A DNA stretch of 64,000 bases from Nocardiopsis sp. JB363 (lineage in GTDB: Bacteria; Actinomycetota; Actinomycetes; Streptosporangiales; Streptosporangiaceae), in contig NZ_FRFF01000135.1 of the NCBI RefSeq assembly GCF_900143625.1, forward strand, positions 124,001 to 188,000, read 5' to 3'. The translations under genes were made by a program, and so were the position numbers. Positions within the stretch are counted from its first letter, which is position 1, and each line of letters begins with the position of its first letter. Positions 33,745 to 42,700 of this stretch are shown in pieces. Under the pieces are notes generated by a model. The model saw only the letters and a program-made list of their open reading frames with translations. It did no database searches and was not told where the DNA came from.

Positions 33745-34968
33745 TCAGGACCGGGTGAGCTCGTTCATCGAACGCGACACCGCCTCGTCCACCAGGTCGC
33801 GCACCTGGGGCCACCGATCGTCGACGCAGTCGCTGGGCATCACGGTGACGCTGTCGCTGCCCGACATCTCCAGGACCTCCCGTACACCGTCGGTCGTGGT
33901 CAGGCGCGCGTTCGCGGTCACCGCCAGCACACCCGAGGGCGGTCTGCCCACGTCCTGGACCACCACGTACAGGGACAGGAACGCCTCACCGACCTCCAGG
34001 TCCAGACGGGCCCACCAGTGGGCGGCGCCCGGGGTGAGCAGCGCTCGCGGTGCGATCCCGGCGTCGGAGCCGGCGTCTCCGGAGGTCACGGTGGCGCGGG
34101 CCCGCGGGTCGAGTGCTCGCAGGATGAGCTCGACCGGGACGCCGCGGGAACGCACGTAACTCAGAACCCTTCTTCGGGTGACCGCGCTCAGCGGGGGCAC
34201 GGGAGCGGCCGGCACCGGCTCCACCCTCGGACCCCACCCGATCTCCGCGCGCAACGCTTCGGTGACCAACCGGGAGAAGTGGGAGACCAATTCCGCGAAG
34301 TGTTCGGCCTCTGTCAGGCCGACCCGCGTTCGCGGAGCGGGGGCGCGCGGATCCGGGAGCAGCGGTGGATGGTCGGCGCGCTGGAGCACCAGGGAGGCCA
34401 GTACCCACGGCAGGATCCGGTAGGGCGCACCTTCCGAAACGTTCCGGGGTGGTCCGTTCAGCTCGTCCAGCACCCGCGCGCACTCCGCGTACACGTGGGC
34501 GGCGCGCACCACCGGGTGAGCCGGCACGATCGCGGCCTCGGCCAGGGCACGGGTGTGCTCGGAGGACAGTGGCGCCTCGGGTGCGTCCGAGGCGGCGGAC
34601 GGCTCGCCGACTCGGCCGGCGAGAGCGGCGATGTGGGCCGCGGTGAGTGGGGGATGGACTTCGACCGGGTCGATGAGCAGCAGATCCGCGAGGGCCGGTT
34701 CGCCACCCCACGCCTGGACCCGGTCGTGGGTGAGCGTGCGTCGGGCCGCGGCCCGAGCCTCCAGGGTCTGGCATCGGCGGTGCTCGGCCCAGAGCGCCCG
34801 TAGGCGGTCGACGTCCGTGAGATCTACGCGCACATGGTCCGGAAGTGCCTGCCGGACGGGGGCGCCGAGTTGGCTGTCCACGAGTGTTGACGTAGCCCGT
34901 GGGCACTTTGCCAAAACATGCCGAACGGTTGGTCTGGGTGTCCGGTGACGGCCGTGGATCCGGGACAA
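33745..34968 (-). CDS. Hypothetical protein, conserved-looking, unknown function
   Basis: A 407-residue, mostly helical, soluble protein I do not recognise. It has VDLTDVDRLRALWAEHRRCQ near 48-67, AAHVYAECARVLDELNGPPR near 155-175 (helical, followed by a short Gly loop), and a C-terminal half with WWARLDLEVGEAFLSLYVVV and DGVREVLEMSGSDSVTVMPS that looks like alternating strands. No signal peptide, membrane segment or known motif. A similar gene beside ahcY would support a conserved role. Base composition is like its neighbours. It converges on the kinase gene, 26 bases away. Confidence 0.6.
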   Translation of the reverse strand: MSRIHGRHRTPRPTVRHVLAKCPRATSTLVDSQLGAPVRQALPDHVRVDLTDVDRLRALWAEHRRCQTLEARAAARRTLTHDRVQAWGGEPALADLLLIDPVEVHPPLTAAHIAALAGRVGEPSAASDAPEAPLSSEHTRALAEAAIVPAHPVVRAAHVYAECARVLDELNGPPRNVSEGAPYRILPWVLASLVLQRADHPPLLPDPRAPAPRTRVGLTEAEHFAELVSHFSRLVTEALRAEIGWGPRVEPVPAAPVPPLSAVTRRRVLSYVRSRGVPVELILRALDPRARATVTSGDAGSDAGIAPRALLTPGAAHWWARLDLEVGEAFLSLYVVVQDVGRPPSGVLAVTANARLTTTDGVREVLEMSGSDSVTVMPSDCVDDRWPQVRDLVDEAVSRSMNELTRS

Positions 34969-35093
34969 CCAGAGAGCTTCAAGAGCGTCCTGGGACGAGC
35001 GGGGCCCAGTGGAAACCAGGCCCTCATCGGTGAAGAACCACGGGGGTTACCCGGACACGGGCCGAAGCGCCGGAGGAGGCCCCGGAAAGCACT

Positions 35094-35522
35094 CTAGGTA
35101 CCGGGCGTGGGCGGTCTGCGGACGCGCAGCAGACGCATCGCCTTCTCCTTCTCGAAGTCCAGGGCACGCGCGGGTGCCGGAGTCAGTCGGCCCAGACGTT
35201 CACCATGGGCCCGTACCCGCGCCAGCACCTCGGGCTCGGCCAGGACCCGCAGGGCGAAGGAGAGGGCGGCCGGAGGGATGTCGAACTCGCGCTCCAGCTC
35301 CAGTCCGCCGCGTATGGTCCGCAGATCCTCCTCGGTGAATCGGCGGTGGCGGTGGCCGCGCCCGGTCGGCGGGTCCTGGGTGCGGGGGAGCAGCCCGAGA
35401 GCCTCTCGATAGCGGAGCATGCGGGCCGTGCTCCCGACGCGTTCGGCGGCCGCCGAGATCGGCACCGGGGCGGGATCGGTGGGATCGCTGGGTTCGCTGG
35501 AGAGATCGTCGCGGGCGGCCAT
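35094..35522 (-). CDS. MerR-family transcriptional regulator
   Basis: A 142-residue regulator with the MerR winged helix: ISAAAERVGSTARMLRYREA, then LGLLPRTQ, and a wing ending RFTEEDLRTIRGGLELEREF. MerR proteins usually sense through residues after a dimer helix. Here that part is short, holds no cysteine and ends in a basic tail, so the inducer cannot be guessed. ATG 35522 is preferred to an in-frame start 33 bases upstream because the helix-turn-helix begins soon after; no clear ribosome site is visible. It is divergent from ahcY with about 130 bases between and might regulate it. Confidence 0.8.
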   Translation of the reverse strand: MAARDDLSSEPSDPTDPAPVPISAAAERVGSTARMLRYREALGLLPRTQDPPTGRGHRHRRFTEEDLRTIRGGLELEREFDIPPAALSFALRVLAEPEVLARVRAHGERLGRLTPAPARALDFEKEKAMRLLRVRRPPTPGT

Positions 35523-35652
35523 GCACGCGACTGTAACCCACTCCCACCTGTGCACGGGGAGAATCTGACGGTCGAGCGTCAGCTTTGTGACCAGGGTCGG
35601 GATGCGGCCCTAGAATCGAGGTCGCCACCACGACTTGATGAATGAGGAACGC

Positions 35653-37086
35653 ATGGCATTCGACTTCAAGGTCGCCGATCTCTCCCTGGCCGAGTTCGGC
35701 CGCGACGAGATCCGCCTCGCCGAGCACGAGATGCCCGGACTCATGGCCACCCGCGCCGAGTACGGGGACAGCAAACCCCTCCAGGGCGCCCGCATCATGG
35801 GCTCGCTCCACATGACCGTGCAGACGGCCGTCCTCATCGAGACCCTCATCGCCCTGGGCGCCGAGGTCCGCTGGGTCAGCTGCAACATCTTCTCCACTCA
35901 GGACCACGCGGCCGCCGCGATCGTCGTCGGCCCCGACGGCACCGTCGACGACCCCAAGGGTGTCCCGGTCTTCGCTTGGAAGGGCGAGACCCTGGAGGAG
36001 TACTGGTGGTGCACCGAGCAGGCGCTCACCTGGCCGGGCGAGGGCCCCAACATGATCCTGGACGACGGTGGCGACGCCACCATGCTCGTCCACAAGGGCG
36101 CCGAGTTCGAGAAGACCGGTGTCGTGCCAGACCCCTCCACCGCCGACAGCGAGGAGTTCGCGGTCGTCCTCAAGCTTCTGGGCGAGAGCCTGAAGAAGGA
36201 CAACGGCAAGTGGTCGAAGCTCGCCGAGGAGATCCAAGGCGTCACCGAGGAGACCACCACCGGTGTGCTCCGTCTGTACGAGATGCAGCGTGAGGGCGCG
36301 CTCTCCTTCCCGGCGATCAACGTCAACGACTCCGTCACCAAGAGCAAGTTCGACAACAAGTACGGCATCCGTCACTCGCTGCCGGACGGCATCATGCGCG
36401 CCACCGATGTCCTCATCGGCGGCAAGGTCGCCGTGATCTGCGGCTACGGCGACGTCGGCAAGGGCTCCGCCGACGCGCTGCGCGGCCAGGGCGCTCGCGT
36501 CATCGTCACCGAGATCGACCCGATCAACGCCCTCCAGGCCGCCATGGACGGTTTCCAGGTCGCCACCCTGGAGGACGTGCTGGACACCGGTGACATCTTC
36601 GTCACCACCACCGGCAACTTCAACGTGATCATGGCCGACCAGATCGCCCGTATGAAGCACCAGGCGATCGTCGGCAACGTCGGCCACTTCGACAACGAGA
36701 TCGACATGGCCGGCCTGGCGAAGATCCCGGGCATCAAGAAGAAGGAGATCAAGCCGCAGGTCCACGAATGGACCTTCGAGGACGGCAAGTCCGTCCTGGT
36801 GCTCTCCGAGGGCCGCCTGCTCAACCTGGGCAACGCCACCGGCCACCCCAGCTTCGTGATGTCCAACAGCTTCACCAACCAGGTCATCGCGCAGATCGAG
36901 CTGTTCACCAAGACCGACGAGTACCCGACCGGCGTCTACACGCTGCCGAAGTTCCTCGACGAGAAGGTCGCCCGTCTCCACCTGGACGCGCTCGGTGTCA
37001 GGCTGACCGAGCTCACCAAGGAGCAGGCCGCCTACATCGGCGTGGACGTGGCCGGGCCGTACAAGCCGGACCACTACCGCTACTGA
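35653..37086 (+). CDS. ahcY: Adenosylhomocysteinase (S-adenosylhomocysteine hydrolase), standard bacterial type
   Basis: A 477-residue SAH hydrolase that splits S-adenosylhomocysteine into adenosine and homocysteine, relieving product inhibition of methyltransferases. NAD is bound by ICGYGDVGKGSA near 260-271, and substrate residues are in SCNIFSTQDHAAAAI and GVTEETTTGVLRL. The 40-residue insertion of the bacterial/plant form and the C-terminal KPDHYRY tail, needed for tetramer NAD binding, are present. ATG 35653 follows AGGAA; an ATG 18 bases upstream is less likely. A SAH riboswitch was looked for in the leader and not recognised. A second, shorter paralogue follows 13 bases later. Confidence 0.94.
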   Translation: MAFDFKVADLSLAEFGRDEIRLAEHEMPGLMATRAEYGDSKPLQGARIMGSLHMTVQTAVLIETLIALGAEVRWVSCNIFSTQDHAAAAIVVGPDGTVDDPKGVPVFAWKGETLEEYWWCTEQALTWPGEGPNMILDDGGDATMLVHKGAEFEKTGVVPDPSTADSEEFAVVLKLLGESLKKDNGKWSKLAEEIQGVTEETTTGVLRLYEMQREGALSFPAINVNDSVTKSKFDNKYGIRHSLPDGIMRATDVLIGGKVAVICGYGDVGKGSADALRGQGARVIVTEIDPINALQAAMDGFQVATLEDVLDTGDIFVTTTGNFNVIMADQIARMKHQAIVGNVGHFDNEIDMAGLAKIPGIKKKEIKPQVHEWTFEDGKSVLVLSEGRLLNLGNATGHPSFVMSNSFTNQVIAQIELFTKTDEYPTGVYTLPKFLDEKVARLHLDALGVRLTELTKEQAAYIGVDVAGPYKPDHYRY

Positions 37087-37099
37087 TGGCCTTCCACCG

Positions 37100-38362
37100 A
37101 TGACAGCGCCCTCACACGAGGTCGCGGACCTCGGCCTCTCGGAGGCCGGGGTCCGTCGCGTGGCCTGGGCCGAACGTTCCATGCCCGTACTGCGCAGCGT
37201 GCGCGAACGGTTCGCCACCGAACGCCCACTCGAAGGGCTGCGAGTGGTGGCGTGCCTGCACGTCACCGCGGAGACCGCCAACCTGCTGCGTGCCCTGCGG
37301 GCGGGCGGCGCCCAGGTGTGGTTGGCCGCGTCCAACCCGTTGTCCACCCAGGACGACACCGCCGCCGCCCTGGTCGCCGAGTACGGGGTGGGAGTGCACG
37401 CCTGGGCCGGGATGGACACCGTCGCCTATGACCGCAACCTGGTCACCGTGTTGGAGGCCCGTCCGCACCTGCTGCTGGACGACGGCTGCGACCTGGTGAA
37501 CACGGTCCACGCCCAACGCCCCGATCTGATCGAAGGGGTGATGGGCGGCTGTGAGCAGACCACCACCGGCGTGATCCGGCTACGTCGGATGAGCGCCGCC
37601 GGCGAGCTTCGGCTGCCCATGGTGGCGGTCAACGACACCCGCACCAAACGGATGTTCGACAATCGCTACGGCACGGGGCAGTCCACCGTCGATGGGATCC
37701 TGCGGGCCACCAACACCCTGCTGGCCGGTCGAACCGTCGTCGTGGCCGGGTACGGCTACTGCGGCCGTGGGCTCGCCGAACGCTTCCGAGGCATGGGCTC
37801 GAACGTGGTCGTCACCGAGGTCGATCCGGTCAAGGCCCTGGACGCCGTCATGCAGGGCTACACGGTCGCCACCATGGACGCGGCCGCGCCCGTCGGCGAC
37901 GTGTTCGTCACGGCCACCGGAAACCGGGAGGTGATCCGCCGAGAGCACCTGGCGCGGATGCGGGACGGCGCGATCCTGGCCAACTCGGGCCACTTCGACC
38001 TGGAGATCGACCTGCCGGCCCTGGAATCGCTGGCCGTGCGGGTCAACCACGGAGTACGGGAGCAGGCCGACGAGTACGTGTTCGAGGACGGGCGGGGCAT
38101 CCTGCTGCTGTCCGAGGGGCGGCTGGTCAACCTCGGCGCCGCCGAGGGGCACCCGGCCGCCGTCATGGACATGTCCTTCGCGGTACAGGCCCTGACCACG
38201 GCGTGGTTGGCCGGTGCGCACCGAGAGCTCGCCCCGGGCGTGGTCGAGGTGCCGGAGGAGATCGACAACGAGGTCGCCCGGCTGGAACTGGCGGCCCTGG
38301 GGGTGGGAATCGACACCCTCACGCCCGAACAGGAGGCCTACCTGACCTCCTGGCGCCCCTGA
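37100..38362 (+). CDS. Second adenosylhomocysteinase-like protein, short archaeal/thermophile type
   Basis: A 420-residue paralogue of the preceding gene. It has the NAD loop VVAGYGYCGRGLAERF near 213-228, GCEQTTTGVIRL, DNRYGTGQSTVDGI and NSGHFDLEIDL, so the fold and catalytic block are kept. It lacks the 40-residue insertion and ends in QEAYLTSW, without the KPDHYRY tail. That is the form of archaeal and Thermotoga enzymes, at least one of which (Methanocaldococcus) prefers S-inosylhomocysteine. It starts 13 bases after ahcY and is surely cotranscribed. It may serve a different nucleoside substrate, form mixed oligomers or be regulatory; this is inference. Confidence 0.85.
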   Translation: MTAPSHEVADLGLSEAGVRRVAWAERSMPVLRSVRERFATERPLEGLRVVACLHVTAETANLLRALRAGGAQVWLAASNPLSTQDDTAAALVAEYGVGVHAWAGMDTVAYDRNLVTVLEARPHLLLDDGCDLVNTVHAQRPDLIEGVMGGCEQTTTGVIRLRRMSAAGELRLPMVAVNDTRTKRMFDNRYGTGQSTVDGILRATNTLLAGRTVVVAGYGYCGRGLAERFRGMGSNVVVTEVDPVKALDAVMQGYTVATMDAAAPVGDVFVTATGNREVIRREHLARMRDGAILANSGHFDLEIDLPALESLAVRVNHGVREQADEYVFEDGRGILLLSEGRLVNLGAAEGHPAAVMDMSFAVQALTTAWLAGAHRELAPGVVEVPEEIDNEVARLELAALGVGIDTLTPEQEAYLTSWRP

Positions 38363-38363
38363 C

Positions 38364-39308
38364 TCACCGTGGTGGTTCGGGGCTGTGGGGCGGGGTGTGA
38401 CCGTCGGGTGCCGGCGCCCGACCAGGGCCACCGGACCACTGCGGGCCCGGGTGCGTCGGAGCGGGGTAGTGGGGAGCCGGGTACCGCGGGCCCGGCTGCT
38501 GCCGGCCGGCCGCGCTCGGGCCCGTCCCGGTCATCGTGCGCAGGCTACGGCGGCGACGTTCGGCCAACACCGCGGCGAGGAAGAGCGGAGGGGTGGTCCC
38601 GGGCGGAGGAGGCGGGCTGACCTGTGCGGCGACCGAGTCGGCCAAGTGCGCGCCCATCTCGTGCCGGGTGTGCTCGGCCAGCTCGCCGTAGCGCAGCACG
38701 TACTGACGGGCGGCGTCCGCGGTCTCCGAGGACAGCCCGGACAGTTCGGCCTGGGCCGCCCACCCGGCCAACTGCGGCGGCATCGGGATCTCCTGCTGCC
38801 TGCGGGAGGTCGAACGCTCCTCCACCACCATGGTCCCCGCGACGAAGTCGCCGACGCGGCGGCCCTCCCGGTTGATCATCGAGGTGATGAGAGCGACCAC
38901 ACCCGAGGTCATCCAGAACTCCACGACCCCGCTGAGCGCGCGGGCCAGCGCCTGACGGAACCGTTCCGGTGATCCGTCGGTACCGACCACCCGCAGGCCC
39001 AGTGCCATTTTGCCCAGGGAACGCCCGCGCGAGAGCGACTCGAACGCGGTCGGGTAACCGACCAGGATGAGGATCGTGAGCCCCAGGGAGATCGCGGCGG
39101 TCGCCGCCGGGTTCACGGAGGCACCGATCTGCATCATCACGACGGCCAGCGCGAGCAGCGCGACGACCTGGAGGATGACGTCGATGGCGAGGGCGGCGAC
39201 GCGGGTCGCGAACCCCGCGGGGCGCAGTTCCAACACCACCGCGTCCCCCGTGACCAACGGCGTCACGCCGTAGACGTCGCCGCGGGCATCGCCGCCGGGG
39301 TAGGACAC
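38364..39308 (-). CDS. RDD family membrane protein
   Basis: A 314-residue protein with an RDD domain (GFATRVAALAIDVILQVVAL, with the Arg-Asp pair, then a second segment and RSLGKMALGLRVVG) making three membrane segments in residues 25-160. The rest is cytoplasmic, with ARQYVLRYGELAEHTRHEMG helices and a Pro/Gly-rich tail. GTG 39308 is chosen: it has GAGGGAG about 9 bases upstream and the conserved VTGDAVVLELRPAGF follows. RDD proteins of unknown function lie next to SpoIIM and MoxR/DUF58 genes in many actinobacteria, as here. The gene converges on the second SAH hydrolase and is divergent from spoIIM. Confidence 0.85.
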   Translation of the reverse strand: MSYPGGDARGDVYGVTPLVTGDAVVLELRPAGFATRVAALAIDVILQVVALLALAVVMMQIGASVNPAATAAISLGLTILILVGYPTAFESLSRGRSLGKMALGLRVVGTDGSPERFRQALARALSGVVEFWMTSGVVALITSMINREGRRVGDFVAGTMVVEERSTSRRQQEIPMPPQLAGWAAQAELSGLSSETADAARQYVLRYGELAEHTRHEMGAHLADSVAAQVSPPPPPGTTPPLFLAAVLAERRRRSLRTMTGTGPSAAGRQQPGPRYPAPHYPAPTHPGPQWSGGPGRAPAPDGHTPPHSPEPPR

Positions 39309-39426
39309 CTGTACACGCTCCCTCGCCGGGTGTTCTGGAACCGTTCCACCGACACTACCCGGACCGGGCCGACCCTGGTCGCGGGGGAGCACGGTGGTCG
39401 CGTCACGATCCAGTAGTGTCCAATGC

Positions 39427-40422
39427 GTGGATATCGACGTGTTCTCCGCGGTGCACGCGCAGGAGTGGGATCGGCTGGACGAACTGGTGCGCAAGCGCCG
39501 TTCGCTCACGGGTGAGGAGATCGACGAACTCGTCGAGCTCTACCAGAGAGTCTCCACGCACCTGTCGGTGGTGCGCACCTCCGGTCAGGATCCGGCGCTC
39601 TCGGGTCGACTGTCGTCCCTGGTGGCCCGGGCGCGGTCGGCGGTGACCGGAGCGCACTCCTCCGGGTGGGCGGACGTCGGCGGGTTCTTCACCCGAAGCT
39701 TCCCGGCCACGCTGTACCGACTGCGCTGGTGGTGGATCGGTGTCACCGTCGGAACCCTGGCGATCGCCACCGTCACGGGGTGGTGGGTCGCCGCCAACCC
39801 GGACGTGTTGGCGGCGCTCGGTACGCCCGAATCCATCGCCCGCTACGTCGAGTACGAGTTCGCGAACTACTACACGGAGAACCCGGCGGGGTCGTTCGCC
39901 GCGCAGGTGTGGACCAACAACGCCTGGGTGGCGGCACAGGCGATCATCTTCGGAGTGGCCTTCGGTCTGCCGACCCTCTGGGTGCTGCTCATGAACGCGG
40001 TCAACGTGGGCATGGCCGGCGGCATGATGTTCGCCCACGGTCGCGGCGATGTCTTCTTCGCGCTGCTCCTCCCGCACGGCCTGCTGGAGCTCACGGCGGT
40101 GTTCGTCGCCGGGGGCGTGGGGCTCAAGATCGGGTGGACGTTGATCTCCCCGGGCGACCGGACCCGGTTGCGCGCCCTGGGAGAGGAGGCCCGAGCCGCC
40201 ATCGGCGTGGCCTTGGGGCTGGTCGTGGTGCTGTTCATCTCGGGTCTCATCGAGGGCCTGGTGACCGGTTGGATCACCAACACCTGGGCCGCCATCGGCA
40301 TCGGTGTGATCGCGGAGGCGCTGTTCTTCCTGTACGTGTTCACCGTCGGCAAGCGTGCCCACCGAGCGGGCGAGACCGGCGACATCGAGAACGCCCCGGC
40401 CGCCGTCCCCGTCGCCGGCTAG
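39427..40422 (+). CDS. Stage II sporulation protein M family membrane protein
   Basis: A 331-residue SpoIIM-type (DUF95) protein. After an N-terminal helical part (WDRLDELVRKRRSLTGEEID and VELYQRVSTHLSVVR) it has five or so membrane segments from residue 95, including AAQAIIFGVAFGLPTLWVLL and LLLPHGLLELTAVFVAGGVG, the family signature with the conserved His-Gly and Glu. In Bacillus SpoIIM acts with SpoIID and SpoIIP in engulfment; actinobacterial members have no proven role. GTG 39427 matches the family N-terminus. It is divergent from the RDD gene with which it is usually grouped. Confidence 0.85.
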   Translation: MDIDVFSAVHAQEWDRLDELVRKRRSLTGEEIDELVELYQRVSTHLSVVRTSGQDPALSGRLSSLVARARSAVTGAHSSGWADVGGFFTRSFPATLYRLRWWWIGVTVGTLAIATVTGWWVAANPDVLAALGTPESIARYVEYEFANYYTENPAGSFAAQVWTNNAWVAAQAIIFGVAFGLPTLWVLLMNAVNVGMAGGMMFAHGRGDVFFALLLPHGLLELTAVFVAGGVGLKIGWTLISPGDRTRLRALGEEARAAIGVALGLVVVLFISGLIEGLVTGWITNTWAAIGIGVIAEALFFLYVFTVGKRAHRAGETGDIENAPAAVPVAG

Positions 40423-40452
40423 GCGAACACCGTTGATGGCAGGATCGAAGCC

Positions 40453-40629
40453 ATGAACGATTCCCTCCGTTGGTTCAAAAGCAGTTACAGCGCGGCTGTG
40501 AGCTGCTGCCTCGAAGCGGCGAATTCGGAGGCACTGATCTTGGTGCGTGATTCCCGACGGCCGGAGGACGATCTTCTGGTCTTCGATGGAGTGGAATGGC
40601 GGGCCTTCGTCAGTTCGACCCTTCGTTGA
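40453..40629 (+). CDS. DUF397 domain small protein
   Basis: A 58-residue protein, MNDSLRWFKSSYSAAVSCCL and on to VEWRAFVSSTLR. The WFKSSYS start, the two cysteines and the VRDSRRPED...VEWRAFV end are the DUF397 signature. DUF397 proteins are abundant in actinomycetes, usually beside XRE regulators; BldB-like small acidic proteins are the best-known neighbours in function. There is no XRE gene next to this one. Its last 20 bases overlap the end of the convergent STAND gene. The ribosome site is weak. Confidence 0.8.
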   Translation: MNDSLRWFKSSYSAAVSCCLEAANSEALILVRDSRRPEDDLLVFDGVEWRAFVSSTLR

Positions 40630-42634
40630 CCCTCGCCAGCCACTCGCGCGCGTCCACGGTGTCCGGATGGCCGTCGCCCAAGGTCCGCACACGCACATCG
40701 ACGCAGCGTCGTAGGTGTTCCCGTGCCCGGTCTCCGTCTCCGGCCATCGACATCACCCGCCCCAGGTAGTAGTCGGACATCGCGACCAAGGGGTGGCCGA
40801 CGTCCAGTGTTCGCAGTCGGATCTCTCGAACGGCGAGGAACTCGCCCTCGGCTCGGCGTGCTTCTCCCAGGTGCATGAGGGCGAAGGCCACGTTCTCACG
40901 GGCGAGGAGGACCCGATCGTTCTCGGGGCCGTAGCGGCGCGTTCTCGACTCGATCAGGGGACGGAACCCGGCGATGGTCGCCTCCCACTCACCGCGGCGC
41001 AGTGGGATGAGGGCGAGCATGAAACGCACGTCCAAGGTGGCGTCGTGCTCCGCGCCGTGAACTGCGAGGTTGGTTTCCAGGAGTTCACGGTAGGCCGCTT
41101 CGGCGTTGGCGAGTTCTCCCTGTTGGAGCCAGGCTTCGGCGATACCGTGCCGCGTCTTGAGGGTGTCCGCGTGGGTGGGGCCGAGACTTTGCTCCATCTT
41201 CCGCACGAATCTTCGCCCCATCGACTCGGCTTCCTCGTGTTCGCCCGCCAGATTGAGGAGATGCACGATCTCTACGGCCTCCTGAACACGCGTGTCCTCG
41301 GTCGGCGGGGAGGACCTCGTTCGCACGCGGTGCTGAAGGACACTCAGGTGGGCTGTCGCCTCTTGGAACGGATCGCGCCCGTGTTGTCGACGCAGGAGCG
41401 AGGTGACCTCGTCGAGAAGCGGTGCGTCCGACGGGGTGAGCCCCTCCAGTACGGTCTCCGCCACGAGGGGGTGCAGGTGCACCTCCGGCTCACCTCTGCC
41501 ATGGTCCGACCGGACCAGTCCTTGGACGATCAAGGCGTTGATCGAACGGGCCAGGGTCGCCTCGTCCAAGGGGGACGCGGGATCGTCGAGGACCCCGCCC
41601 CGAAGCGCGGAGATCGGAAGTCTGCGCACCGACACGCGCATGCCTTCGGGACCCAGGAGGGCCAGGAACTTGAGCAGCCGCTCGGCCTTGGGGAAACGCT
41701 CACCGATCAGTCGCAGGGACAGGCTCCAGACCTCCGAGAGCAGCTCGCGCTCGCTGTTCGTTCCGGCGACCAACGGTGAGGCGAGTCTGTCCAGCCCGGT
41801 GACACCGTCCTTCAACCGTTCCAGGAGTGATCGGGCGTCGGGGAACAGCAGTCCGTGGGTCGCCAGGATGCGTCCGGCCAGTGCCAGGGCGATCGGCACA
41901 CCACCCAAGCGTTCGGCGAGGGCCTCGGCCCCGGGTACGTCTTCGGCCCCGGCGTGGTCGCTCAGCGCCAGGCTCGCGTCCTCGTGGGTCAGAACCTCCA
42001 CTCGGTGCACCTTCGCCGGAGCCCAGAGCGCGGGGTCGTTCACACGGCTGGTGACCAGGACGAATCCGCCGGGGCTGGAGCGCATCCACCCCCGCTGTTC
42101 GCCGGGGCGGTTCTCCGGGTCCAGCAGCTCGGGTCGGTCGGCGTTGTCGAGCACCAGCAGCCAGGGACGGGGAGCGGCGTCGAGGTGTCGCCAGACCCAG
42201 CGGGCAGCCGATCGAGGGGCGCCCTTCACCTGATCGGCCTCGGTGCGCGGGGCGCCCATCTCCACGGCGATTTCCAGCATGCTCGGCAGGATCGCGTCGG
42301 GGCGAACCCAGAACACGGTCCATCCCTCGGCGCGCGCGTGTTCGGCGAGCGCCGCCGCCACGGTGGTCTTGCCGAACCCTCCTGGCCCGGTCAGAACATG
42401 GGGCACGGGCGCCCCGCGCACCATCGCGTTCCGGAGGGTCTCCAGGAGCCCGTCACGTCCTCGCACGGTGGTGGCCGGGCGCGGAGGGTCCAGGGACACG
42501 TCCGCGACGGTCGTGGGCGCCTGGGGCGGGTTCACGGTGATGTCACCGTGGATGTCGTGCACCTGGAGCAGTTGCCCGTAGACGGCGCCGTGGGCGGAGT
42601 TGTGGGCGTCGGGGGGTGAGGCCATGAACCCCAT
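40610..42634 (-). CDS. STAND NTPase with C-terminal TPR repeats
   Basis: A 674-residue signal-transduction ATPase. Residues 11-36 carry the GAVYGQLLQVHDIHGDITVN segment seen at the start of many actinobacterial STAND proteins. The NB-ARC-like core has Walker A GPGGFGKT at 83-90, Walker B LLVLDNAD at 159-166 and ERLGGVPIALALAG near 238-251 (the GxP motif). A winged-helix stretch follows, and residues about 420-670 are helical TPR-type repeats (ADTLKTRHGIAEAWLQQGEL, then GPENDRVLLARENVAFALMH). The repeats would hold the protein inactive until a ligand is sensed. There is no obvious effector domain, so it may act as a regulator or a partner-dependent defence sensor. An ATG 9 bases in could be the true start. 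Confidence 0.82.
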   Translation of the reverse strand: MGFMASPPDAHNSAHGAVYGQLLQVHDIHGDITVNPPQAPTTVADVSLDPPRPATTVRGRDGLLETLRNAMVRGAPVPHVLTGPGGFGKTTVAAALAEHARAEGWTVFWVRPDAILPSMLEIAVEMGAPRTEADQVKGAPRSAARWVWRHLDAAPRPWLLVLDNADRPELLDPENRPGEQRGWMRSSPGGFVLVTSRVNDPALWAPAKVHRVEVLTHEDASLALSDHAGAEDVPGAEALAERLGGVPIALALAGRILATHGLLFPDARSLLERLKDGVTGLDRLASPLVAGTNSERELLSEVWSLSLRLIGERFPKAERLLKFLALLGPEGMRVSVRRLPISALRGGVLDDPASPLDEATLARSINALIVQGLVRSDHGRGEPEVHLHPLVAETVLEGLTPSDAPLLDEVTSLLRRQHGRDPFQEATAHLSVLQHRVRTRSSPPTEDTRVQEAVEIVHLLNLAGEHEEAESMGRRFVRKMEQSLGPTHADTLKTRHGIAEAWLQQGELANAEAAYRELLETNLAVHGAEHDATLDVRFMLALIPLRRGEWEATIAGFRPLIESRTRRYGPENDRVLLARENVAFALMHLGEARRAEGEFLAVREIRLRTLDVGHPLVAMSDYYLGRVMSMAGDGDRAREHLRRCVDVRVRTLGDGHPDTVDAREWLARVNEGSN

Positions 42635-42642
42635 AGTGCACG

Positions 42643-42675
42643 AAGGAACCGCTCCCGTGAGGGGAGCGGCTCCTT
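42643..42675. terminator. Terminator between DUF58 gene and STAND gene
   Basis: AAGGAACCGCTCCC (42643-42656) with GGGAGCGGCTCCTT (42662-42675), one mismatch, 5-base loop. It lies just downstream of the DUF58 stop in the minus direction and so closes the MoxR-DUF58 unit. Confidence 0.75.
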
Positions 42676-42700
42676 CGACGACTCTTCGACGACCTGGGTG

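Noticed and set aside
35523..35652. SAH riboswitch before ahcY
   Set aside because: The conserved SAH riboswitch core could not be matched in this leader; only a weak TAGAAT -10-like box at 35611-35616 is seen.
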